From contig PKZI01000169.1 in NCBI GenBank assembly GCA_003133005.1, positions 1 through 6,720 of the forward strand: 6,720 nucleotides of DNA. The letters run 5' to 3'. Below, piece by piece: positions 1-4,972 of the stretch. The notes beneath the pieces are model-generated. The model worked only from the letters and a program-made list of their open reading frames with translations, ran no database searches and was not told the origin of the DNA. The stretch's first letter is position 1, and the number at the start of each line of letters is the position of its first letter. A program made the translations under genes and the position numbers. Origin of the DNA: Acidimicrobiaceae bacterium (GTDB lineage: Bacteria; Actinomycetota; Acidimicrobiia; Acidimicrobiales; RAAP-2).

Positions 1-84
1 TTGTTTCCGGCTCTTTTACGTGGTTCCGGAGACCACGGCTCGCTTCTCTCACCTCAACGTCAGACGTCGAAACCAATCATCCCC
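1..84 (-). ncRNA. ssrA: tmRNA (transfer-messenger RNA), 5' part only, cut by the window edge
   Basis: tmRNA rescues ribosomes stalled on mRNAs without a stop codon, acting first like alanyl-tRNA and then as a short mRNA encoding a degradation tag. Read on the minus strand from position 84, the sequence opens with GGGGATGATTGGTTTCGAC, the conserved 5' end of bacterial tmRNA (mycobacterial tmRNA opens with GGGGCTGAACGGTTTCGAC). Next comes a pseudoknot resembling PK1: a 6-bp stem (positions 32-37 with 19-24) whose loop holds CCGG (26-29), able to pair with a second CCGG at 7-10. The CGTAAAAGAGCC stretch just after the stem matches the conserved CGTAAAAAGCC region before the resume codon in E. 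coli. The tag frame and 3' tRNA-like half lie beyond position 1. Its partner gene smpB is directly upstream on the same strand, a common arrangement. The 5' end at 84 is inferred from the conserved GGGG. Confidence 0.93.
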
Positions 85-117
85 TCGTTGTTTGACGACT
101 GCTTTAGCCGCCAGACC

Positions 118-123
118 ATCGTA
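118..123 (-). promoter_or_regulatory. Possible -10 box for ssrA
   Basis: The 60 bases between the smpB stop and the tmRNA 5' end contain TACGAT on the minus strand, which fits the actinobacterial TAnnnT -10 pattern. It would start transcription about 27 bases before the mature 5' end, consistent with RNase P trimming of a precursor. I see no convincing -35 at the right spacing, and read-through from smpB is equally possible. Confidence 0.22.
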
Positions 124-144
124 CCGGAATTCGTAGCGATCGAC

Positions 145-648
145 TCAGGCAAATTTCTCGGCGTTTCGCACGGCACGCGCCATTTCACGTTGCGCGTCGC
201 GCTTGGCGAGCGCTTGGCGACGATCCTGCTGCTTCTTTCCTCGGGCGAGGGCTATTTCGACCTTCGCGCGGCCGTCTTTGAAATAGAGCTTGAGGGGAAC
301 GAGCGTGAGGGGTTGTGTTTGGGTTTGACCATGAAGGTCCTTGATCTCATGGCGATGCACTAACAACTTGCGCTTGCGATCGGGATCGTGACTTCCGAAA
401 CCGACAGCGAATGCCCACGGCGGAATGTGCATCTGGAAGAGCCAGAGTTCGCCGTCGTCAATGCGGGCGTAGGCGTCGGCGATCTGCGCATTTCCCTCAC
501 GCAGCGACTTGACCTCGGATCCCGTAAGGATGATGCCGCATTCGAAAGTTTCGAGAATTTCGTAGTCGTAGCGGGCGCGACGATTAGTGGCGACCACTCG
601 GTCACCTACGGTTGCGTCGCTCTTTGCCTTCGCGCGTCGCTCTTGCAT
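145..648 (-). CDS. smpB: SmpB, SsrA (tmRNA)-binding protein
   Basis: SmpB binds the tRNA-like domain of tmRNA, delivers it to the empty A site of stalled ribosomes and mimics the missing anticodon arm; it acts in the cytosol. From the ATG at 646-648 the product has 167 residues, close to the usual 150-165. Recognisable blocks are an N-terminal ATNRRARYDYEILETFECGI (20-39), LTGSEVKSLREG (41-52), the DRKRKLLVHRHEI segment (90-102), PLKLYFKDGRAKVEIALARGKK (118-139), and the basic C-terminal tail DRRQALAKRDAQREMARA (142-159), which enters the mRNA channel in this family. The frame stays open to an earlier start at 753, but that would run into the divergent mec gene and add 35 residues with no family counterpart. 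Another ATG at 685-687 cannot be excluded. No strong ribosome site precedes any of these starts. ssrA follows 60 bases downstream. Confidence 0.95.
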   Translation of the reverse strand: MQERRAKAKSDATVGDRVVATNRRARYDYEILETFECGIILTGSEVKSLREGNAQIADAYARIDDGELWLFQMHIPPWAFAVGFGSHDPDRKRKLLVHRHEIKDLHGQTQTQPLTLVPLKLYFKDGRAKVEIALARGKKQQDRRQALAKRDAQREMARAVRNAEKFA

Positions 649-707
649 CTGTTTTGCTCGTGCCACACAGGTAAGGCTACTGAACATGTCGATTCGCTGG
701 CGGGCTC

Positions 708-713
708 TAGTGT
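708..713 (+). promoter_or_regulatory. Candidate -10 box giving a leaderless mec transcript
   Basis: TAGTGT fits the TAnnnT -10 pattern and ends 6 bases before the mec GTG at 720, so transcription would begin at or next to the start codon. This suits a leaderless mRNA, which is common in actinobacteria, and mec has no good Shine-Dalgarno sequence. The best -35-like hexamer (TGAACA, 681-686) is 21 bases away, too far to be convincing. The TAG at 708-710 is also the in-frame stop that fixes GTG 720 as the most upstream possible start. Confidence 0.33.
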
Positions 714-719
714 GAGCGT

Positions 720-1127
720 GTGCTGGTTCTGAATGAACAACAACGCGACGCAATCGTCGCGACCTGTATTCGCGCGTTGCCCGATGAAGGGTGTGGGATC
801 CTCTTAGGGGTCAACGACGGCGACAGGGCGATCGTGCGTCACGTCATGGCGAGTGAGAACGTGCTCCATTCTGCGAAGGTCTACGAAATCGACCCCAAAA
901 TGCTGTTGCGCGCTTACCGACGCGCGGACGACGAGGTGATCGACGTGCTGGGGGTGTTCCATTCACACACGCACTCCGAGGCATATCCCAGTCCCACCGA
1001 CGTCGCCCAGGCACCTGATCCACAGTGGCACTATGTGCTCGTGTCGCTTCGAGCACTGCCCACCCAACTGAGGAGTTTCAGGATTGTTGACGACGCGGTC
1101 GACGAAGAAGAAGTCGTTGTTTCCTAA
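720..1127 (+). CDS. mec: Mec-type JAMM/MPN metalloprotease (CysO-cysteine hydrolase)
   Basis: Zinc-dependent peptidases of the JAMM (Mov34/MPN/PAD-1) family cut after the Gly-Gly of ubiquitin-like proteins; the mycobacterial member Mec+ releases cysteine from the CysO-cysteine adduct. The 135-residue product has the full catalytic signature: Glu23 in PDEGCGILLG (21-30), His81 and His83 in FHSHTHSEAYPS, Ser91 and Asp94 (H-x-H-x7-S-x2-D). The C-terminal part (WHYVLVSLRA...LRSFRIVDDAV, 103-127) also matches the Mec pattern, and the length is near the mycobacterial protein. There is no signal peptide, so it acts in the cytosol. The GTG start at 720 is the first codon possible after an in-frame TAG at 708. 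cysO and cysM follow on the same strand, which supports the cysteine-biosynthesis role over the other uses of JAMM proteases. Because CysO here has residues after Gly-Gly, Mec may also mature it (see findings). Confidence 0.9.
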   Translation: MLVLNEQQRDAIVATCIRALPDEGCGILLGVNDGDRAIVRHVMASENVLHSAKVYEIDPKMLLRAYRRADDEVIDVLGVFHSHTHSEAYPSPTDVAQAPDPQWHYVLVSLRALPTQLRSFRIVDDAVDEEEVVVS

Positions 1128-1198
1128 GCGTCGTGAGGCGTCTCGACGCTGTCGTTCGTGGCTACGGCAAGTCCGCGCAGGTTGCGCGCATCGGCGAG

Positions 1199-1229
1199 GT
1201 GACACACGCGTGGCCGCTGGCGCTAAAGT
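1199..1229 (+). promoter_or_regulatory. Possible internal promoter ahead of cysO
   Basis: The 145-base gap between mec and cysO (1128-1272) has no recognisable gene. It holds GTGACA (1199-1204, five of six matches to TTGACA) and TAAAGT (1224-1229, fits TAnnnT), separated by 19 bases, slightly long. This would give a leader of about 35 bases to the cysO ATG at 1273 and could let cysO-cysM be expressed apart from mec. A small 6-bp stem-loop (1128-1133 with 1144-1149) directly after the mec stop has no T-run and is not a convincing terminator. Confidence 0.25.
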
Positions 1230-1272
1230 TGACGTAGTTAGTCGGGTTTTGGACCAGAGTGAAAGTGGAATC

Positions 1273-1557
1273 ATGACGGCAGTTCTTCGAGTGCCAACGG
1301 TGTTGCGACCAGCCTTGGGCGGTGTGGCGACGATGCAGGTCGAGGGTGCGACGATTGGCGGCGTGTTGAGCGAGCTGAGCGATGCCTATCCCGCCGTTAA
1401 GGGACAGCTCCTCAACGATGACGGCACTCTGCACCGCTTCCTCAACGTCTACATCAATGACGACGACGTGCGGTACTTAGGTGGCGTCAACGCACCCGTG
1501 GCCAATGATGACGAGATCACCTTGCTCCCAGCGGTGGCGGGGGGAGCTAGCGGGTGA
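1273..1557 (+). CDS. cysO: CysO, ubiquitin-like (ThiS/MoaD fold) sulfur carrier protein
   Basis: CysO carries sulfur as a thiocarboxylate on its C-terminal glycine and donates it to a serine derivative bound in CysM, giving a CysO-cysteine adduct that Mec cleaves. The product has 94 residues, against 93 in M. tuberculosis, and follows that sequence pattern throughout: VPTVLRPALGG at the N-terminus, LHRFLNVYINDDDVRYLGG (53-71) and the terminal LLPAVAGG (84-91). The unusual point is that it does not stop after Gly90-Gly91 but continues Ala92-Ser93-Gly94 before TGA, so the reactive carboxylate is masked in the primary product. The ATG at 1273 is preceded by a weak GTGGA (1265-1269). The same frame is open back to about 1084, but that stretch has no family counterpart and overlaps mec. 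The stop overlaps the cysM GTG as GTGA (1554-1557), so translation is coupled. Confidence 0.93.
   Translation: MTAVLRVPTVLRPALGGVATMQVEGATIGGVLSELSDAYPAVKGQLLNDDGTLHRFLNVYINDDDVRYLGGVNAPVANDDEITLLPAVAGGASG
1540..1545 (+). promoter_or_regulatory. Shine-Dalgarno of cysM inside the CysO Gly-Gly codons
   Basis: The codons GGG and GGA for Gly90-Gly91 of CysO form a purine-rich ribosome-binding site (GGGGGAG, 1540-1546), about 8 bases before the cysM GTG at 1554. The GCT-AGC-GGG codons of the CysO tail fill the spacer between this site and the cysM start. Confidence 0.6.
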
Positions 1558-2519
1558 CGCGCTACGCGTCGGTACTTGATCTCATTGGCAACACCCCCAT
1601 CGTTGACGTCAGCGCGCTCTCGCCCAATCCCAACGTCACCATCCTCGCGAAGCTCGAAGGTCGAAATCCTGCAGGATCGGTGAAAGACCGTGTCGCCCTG
1701 TCGCTCGTCGAAGCGGCCGAAGCCGACGGCGTTCTGATCCCGGGCAAGCCCGATCAGGTCCTCATCGAACCTTCCTCAGGTAACACCGGCATCGCGCTCG
1801 CTATGGTGTGTCGACTTCGTGGCTATCACCTCAAGGTTGTGCTGCCATCGAATGTCTCGCCCGAGCGACGCCAACTGTTACTCGCGTTCGGCGCCGAGAT
1901 AATTGATTCTCCGGGATCCGAAGGCTCAAACGGGGCCGTGCGTATGGCCCAGAAGCTCGCGCTCGAGCATCAAGAGTGGACGTTTCTCTACCAGTACGCG
2001 AACCCGGCGAATCCCGACGCGCACTACCGCACGACGGGTCCAGAGATCTTGCGCGACGTGCCAGAGATCACGCACTTCATCGCGGGCCTCGGCACGTCGG
2101 GCACGTTGATGGGAGTCGGACGTTATTTGCGCGAGATGAAACCCGACGTGCAGATTTGGGCCGTTGAGCCCCCAAGCGGCGAAATGGTCGACGGTCTGCG
2201 AAGTCTCGAGGATGGTTACATTCCGCCCATCTTCATTGAGAACCACGGCGCGGAGATGCTCGATCGAAAGGTCGTCGTGCGCGCGCGCGAGTCCATTGAA
2301 TGGACGCGCCGCATGACCGAGCTCGGATTGTTCGTGGGGATCTCCTCGGGAGCGATCATGGCGGGTGCAGTCAAGTGCGCGAAGTTGATCCCCGAGGATG
2401 AGACGGCGACCATCGTGACCATTGTCTGTGACGATGGTTGGAAATACCTCTCGACAGGGGCGTGGAGCGACGACATCGACGACGTCGTCGAGAGGGCCAA
2501 GAAGATCATTTACTTCTAA
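1554..2519 (+). CDS. cysM: CysM, PLP-dependent cysteine synthase (CysO-thiocarboxylate : O-phosphoserine type)
   Basis: This fold-type II PLP enzyme replaces the activated hydroxyl group of serine with sulfur to make cysteine; in mycobacteria the donor is CysO-thiocarboxylate and the acceptor is O-phosphoserine. The 321-residue product has LIGNTP (10-15), the PLP Schiff-base lysine Lys44 in GSVKDR, the substrate loop PSSGNTG (73-79), the PLP-phosphate loop GLGTSGT (178-184), and the ISSGA segment near the C-terminus. Arg216 (in DGLRSLEDG) aligns with Arg220 of M. tuberculosis CysM, the residue tied to O-phosphoserine recognition. The conserved NPANPDAHYRTTGPEI and PEITHFIAGLG stretches also place it in CysM rather than CysK. 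The start is the GTG overlapping the cysO stop; MTRYASVLDLIGNTP aligns with the mycobacterial N-terminus from residue 1. With mec and cysO it forms a complete sulfide-carrier route. Sixty bases separate it from rph. Confidence 0.94.
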   Translation: MTRYASVLDLIGNTPIVDVSALSPNPNVTILAKLEGRNPAGSVKDRVALSLVEAAEADGVLIPGKPDQVLIEPSSGNTGIALAMVCRLRGYHLKVVLPSNVSPERRQLLLAFGAEIIDSPGSEGSNGAVRMAQKLALEHQEWTFLYQYANPANPDAHYRTTGPEILRDVPEITHFIAGLGTSGTLMGVGRYLREMKPDVQIWAVEPPSGEMVDGLRSLEDGYIPPIFIENHGAEMLDRKVVVRARESIEWTRRMTELGLFVGISSGAIMAGAVKCAKLIPEDETATIVTIVCDDGWKYLSTGAWSDDIDDVVERAKKIIYF

Positions 2520-2567
2520 AGACGTGCTTCGTGGTCTCCGGTAGCGTTGTTGCGCACGATGATCGCG

Positions 2568-2574
2568 AAAGGAA
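2568..2574 (+). promoter_or_regulatory. Ribosome-binding site fixing the rph start
   Basis: AAAGGAA lies five bases before the ATG at 2580 and selects it over in-frame upstream codons at 2547 and 2559. In the 60-base gap ahead, TAGCGT (2542-2547) fits a -10 pattern, but no -35 is seen. Confidence 0.7.
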
Positions 2575-2579
2575 GTGCC

Positions 2580-3323
2580 ATGTCCACACGACTCGACGGT
2601 AGGTCGCCCGAAGAGGCGCGACCCCTCAGTTTTGAACGCGATTTCACTGAGATGGCGCTCGGTTCGGTACTCGTGAGTTTTGGTCGTACTCGGGTGCTGT
2701 GTACGGCGTCAGTTGAAGAGGACGTTCCTCGTTGGCTGCGCGGCACGGGTAAAGGCTGGGTCACTGCGGAGTACTCCATGTTGCCGGGCTCGACGCCCGA
2801 GCGCGCTAGTCGCGAGGCGGCCCGAGGAAAGCAGTCGGGCCGTACACAAGAAATCCAGCGTCTCATCGGAAGGTCCCTACGTACCGTCACGCGACTCGAG
2901 CTCTTGGCGGACGTGCAGATAACGGTCGACTGCGACGTACTGCAGGCCGACGGGGGAACGCGAACGGCGTCGATTTGCGGAGGTTACGTCGCATTGCACG
3001 ACGCGATCACCCGACTCGTGCAGGCTGGTTCGATTAAGGAGCATGCGTTGAGCGACCTGGTTGCGGCGATATCGGTCGGCATCATCGACGGCGTCGCCAT
3101 GCTCGATCTTCCCTACGAGGAAGACTCTCGCGCCGAAACGGATATGAACGTCGTCATGACGGGCGCGGGCAACTTCGTCGAGGTCCAAGGAACGGCCGAA
3201 TTGACGGCGTTCACGCGAAGCGAGCTCGATTCGTTGCTTGACCTAGCGAGTGCGGGCATCGCGAACATTCACGCCGTGCAGCGAGAAATCTTGAAAGAGG
3301 CGCCCACGCCGCGAAAGAGATGA
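2580..3323 (+). CDS. rph: RNase PH, phosphate-dependent 3'-5' exoribonuclease (tRNA nucleotidyltransferase)
   Basis: RNase PH trims the 3' trailers of tRNA precursors (and other structured RNAs), using phosphate to release nucleoside diphosphates; it works as a hexameric ring in the cytosol. The 247-residue product is of normal length. It shows the N-terminal [17 protein letters not shown] (4-20), [31 protein letters not shown] (39-69), [19 protein letters not shown] (83-101) with Arg88 at the phosphate-binding position, the DGGTRTAS signature (124-131), and [19 protein letters not shown] (176-194), whose aspartates (182, 188) match the catalytic acidic pair of the family. The ATG at 2580 is set by its ribosome site and by alignment with the family start. 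Its stop overlaps the rdgB start as ATGA (3320-3323), so the two are co-translated. The rph-rdgB pairing is common in actinobacteria. Confidence 0.96.
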   Translation: MSTRLDGRSPEEARPLSFERDFTEMALGSVLVSFGRTRVLCTASVEEDVPRWLRGTGKGWVTAEYSMLPGSTPERASREAARGKQSGRTQEIQRLIGRSLRTVTRLELLADVQITVDCDVLQADGGTRTASICGGYVALHDAITRLVQAGSIKEHALSDLVAAISVGIIDGVAMLDLPYEEDSRAETDMNVVMTGAGNFVEVQGTAELTAFTRSELDSLLDLASAGIANIHAVQREILKEAPTPRKR

Positions 3324-3907
3324 CGCGGTTCGTTCTCGCCACGGCCAACGTCCATAAGGCCGAGGAGATGCGAGCGGTTCTTGGTGCACTCGACGTTGAA
3401 CTGCTCGCTCGCCCGCCCGAGGTACCCGAGGTCGCCGAGACCGAAGACACTCTCGAAGCCAACGCCGCGCTCAAGGCGAGGGCCCTCGTCGCGGCGACCG
3501 GACTTCCTGCGATTGCGGACGACACCGGCCTCTTCGTTGCCGCCCTTGGGGGACGGCCCGGCGTGCGCAGCGCCCGTTACGCCGGCGAGAACGCGAGTGA
3601 CGAGCAGAACGTGCAGAAACTCCTCGGCGAGCTCGTTGGGGTAGCGGACCTGGAACGCCAGGCGCAGTTTCGAACCGTCATCGTCGTGGCGTACCCCGAC
3701 GGCCAAAGCGTCACGAGCCTGGGCATCCTGGATGGTTATATTGCGCGAAATCCTCGCGGGATTGAGGGATTTGGCTATGACCCCGTCTTCGTGCCCGAAG
3801 GAAGGGAAGGTCGCACTCTCGCGGAATTGACGCCCGAGGAGAAGAACGCGCTCTCACACCGTGGCAAGGCGCTGCGCGCACTCGCCGTCACGCTTGGTCG
3901 AGCGTGA
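3320..3907 (+). CDS. rdgB: RdgB/HAM1-type non-canonical purine NTP pyrophosphatase (dITP/XTP)
   Basis: The enzyme hydrolyses ITP, dITP and XTP to monophosphates and pyrophosphate, keeping deaminated purines out of DNA and RNA. The 195-residue product has the family blocks in order: [12 protein letters not shown] (6-17), binding the triphosphate, with Asn10 and Lys13; [12 protein letters not shown] (42-53); ADDTGLFV (66-73), where Asp68 is the expected catalytic base; [13 protein letters not shown] (78-90); [11 protein letters not shown] (151-161); and the C-terminal SHRGKAL (179-185), which contacts the base. Length is typical and nothing is missing. The ATG overlaps the rph stop by four bases, implying translational coupling. 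A 44-base gap leads to the LON-domain gene downstream. Confidence 0.96.
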   Translation: MTRFVLATANVHKAEEMRAVLGALDVELLARPPEVPEVAETEDTLEANAALKARALVAATGLPAIADDTGLFVAALGGRPGVRSARYAGENASDEQNVQKLLGELVGVADLERQAQFRTVIVVAYPDGQSVTSLGILDGYIARNPRGIEGFGYDPVFVPEGREGRTLAELTPEEKNALSHRGKALRALAVTLGRA

Positions 3908-3919
3908 GCAGATAAGAAT

Positions 3920-3934
3920 GTTCACAGAACGTTC
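3920..3934 (+). promoter_or_regulatory. Inverted GTTC/GAAC half-sites before the LON-domain gene (possible operator)
   Basis: The short gap between rdgB and the next gene contains GTTC-ACA-GAAC-GTTC. This can be read as an inverted repeat with a 3-base spacer, or as the 8-base palindrome GAACGTTC (3927-3934), and it sits about 18 bases before the GTG at 3952. It resembles half-sites of actinobacterial LexA boxes (GAAC-N4-GTTC), but the spacing is wrong. No regulator is identified. Confidence 0.2.
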
Positions 3935-3951
3935 ACCCGTAAGGTGGATAA

Positions 3952-4593
3952 GTGACTGGACAGCAACTCGCGATGTTCCCGTTGGGCATGGTCGTTTTCC
4001 CGCACCAAGTGGTGGGACTCTGCGTCTTCGAACCGCGCTATCACCAAATGCTGCGCGACGTGAATCCCGGCAATCTGTTTGGGACGTGTCTGATAGAGCG
4101 CGGCTCCGAGATCGGTGGCGACGACCAGCGAACCTCTGTCGGTACGGTGGTCCAGATTCTCGGTTCACACCACCTCATCGACGGAAAGACCTTGATCATG
4201 GTCGAAGGCGTCAAATGTGTCGAAGTCTCAGCCTGGCTGCCCGACAGTCCCTATCCCAGGGCGATTGCGCGCGAACGTTGCTGTGATGACGTGGCCATTG
4301 ACGCCGGGTTATTGAAGTCAACGCAGTCCGCCGTACGGGCCCTTCGCAATCTTCAAAGTGAGATCTTCGCCGACGAGTGCTTAAGGACGAATTGCGAGAT
4401 GGACCCCGACCCTTGGGTGAGAAGTTGGCAGCTTTGCTCAATGACACCTATGTCGGTGCTCGACCAGTTCAAGGTGCTTAGTCTGAGCAATCCCAACGAT
4501 CGACTTCGACTCGTGGCTGAGATTTGCTGCGAGCGTTACGGCGACTACCAACGCATGCTGGCGACCGATATGCCGGCGCCACCGCTCGTTTAG
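3952..4593 (+). CDS. LON-substrate-binding (PUA-like) domain protein, cysteine-rich
   Basis: Stand-alone proteins resembling the N-terminal domain of Lon protease (the COG2802-type family) lack the ATPase and peptidase parts; their role is unsettled, with peptide or substrate binding usually supposed. Here 213 residues begin with LAMFPLGMVVFPHQVVGLCVFEPRYHQMLRD (6-36), the typical opening of this domain. IERGSEIGG (48-56), a VGTVVQI strand (63-69) and the VEGVKCVEV strand (84-92) follow; an RLRLVAEICCERY helix lies near the end. No AAA+ motif or Ser-Lys dyad is present and the length is usual for the family. Oddly, there are ten cysteines (24, 46, 89, 110, 111, 143, 148, 162, 192, 193), including two adjacent pairs. 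The GTG start is supported by AAGGTGG (3941-3947) four bases upstream; ATG at 3973 is an alternative that would trim seven residues. The stop overlaps that of the convergent FKBP gene. Confidence 0.82.
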   Translation: MTGQQLAMFPLGMVVFPHQVVGLCVFEPRYHQMLRDVNPGNLFGTCLIERGSEIGGDDQRTSVGTVVQILGSHHLIDGKTLIMVEGVKCVEVSAWLPDSPYPRAIARERCCDDVAIDAGLLKSTQSAVRALRNLQSEIFADECLRTNCEMDPDPWVRSWQLCSMTPMSVLDQFKVLSLSNPNDRLRLVAEICCERYGDYQRMLATDMPAPPLV

Positions 4594-4961
4594 TTCAGTG
4601 CGACGAGGTCGACGACGAATATGAGGGTCTCGCCGGGCGCGATGACGCCGCCCGCGCCCTGATTCCCGTAACCGAGGTGGGCCGGAATGACGAGACGGCG
4701 ACGACCGCCGACTTTCATTCCAACCACGCCTTCGTCCCATCCCTTGATGACGTAACCTGCGCCGAGTTTGAAGGTGAACGCTTCGCCGCGATTCCACGAC
4801 GCGTCAAATTCCTCGCCGCTCGAAACCCCCACACCGACGTAATGCACGACCGCAGTCTGGCCCGTCTTTGCCTCTTCGCCGTCACCGACGACAATTTCCT
4901 CGATGAGCAATTGCGTGGGAGCGGGTCCGACGTGCGGCTCTACGAGAGGTTTTTCAGACAC
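4590..4961 (-). CDS. FKBP-type peptidyl-prolyl cis-trans isomerase
   Basis: FKBPs speed the cis-trans isomerisation of X-Pro bonds and help proteins fold. The 123-residue product is a single FKBP domain with a short N-terminal extension and neither signal peptide nor lipobox, so it is cytosolic. The active-site residues line up with FKBP12: Tyr41 (VVHYVG), Phe52-Asp53 (EEFDAS), Phe64 (FTFKLG), Val71-Ile72, Trp75 (VIKGWDEGV), Tyr98 (HLGYGN), Ile107 (GGVIAPGETLIF) and Phe115. The start is GTG at 4959-4961. A TAGGG sequence overlapping the end of the helicase gene may serve as its ribosome site, though about 10 bases away. It begins only 11 bases after the helicase stop, so the two are almost certainly one transcript. 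Its TAA stop (4590-4592) overlaps the stop of the convergent LON-domain gene. Confidence 0.94.
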   Translation of the reverse strand: MSEKPLVEPHVGPAPTQLLIEEIVVGDGEEAKTGQTAVVHYVGVGVSSGEEFDASWNRGEAFTFKLGAGYVIKGWDEGVVGMKVGGRRRLVIPAHLGYGNQGAGGVIAPGETLIFVVDLVALN

Positions 4962-4972
4962 GGTATGCGACC

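Noticed and set aside
1..363. Open plus-strand frame of 120 codons at the left edge
   Set aside because: It is antisense to the tmRNA 5' end and to the 3' half of smpB; the protein resembles nothing and both opposite features are strongly conserved.
649..753. Longer SmpB starting at 753
   Set aside because: The extra residues have no family counterpart and would overlap the start of the divergent mec gene.
1128..1149. Stem-loop after the mec stop as a terminator
   Set aside because: Only 6 bp with a 10-base loop and no following T-run; such pairings are expected in GC-rich sequence.
1084..1272. Upstream extension of the cysO frame starting at TTG 1084
   Set aside because: It overlaps mec, has a basic random-looking composition and no match to CysO; the family N-terminus begins at ATG 1273.
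3921..3950. TTCACA as a -35 box for the LON-domain gene
   Set aside because: No acceptable -10 lies 16-19 bases downstream before the ribosome site; read-through from rdgB is simpler.
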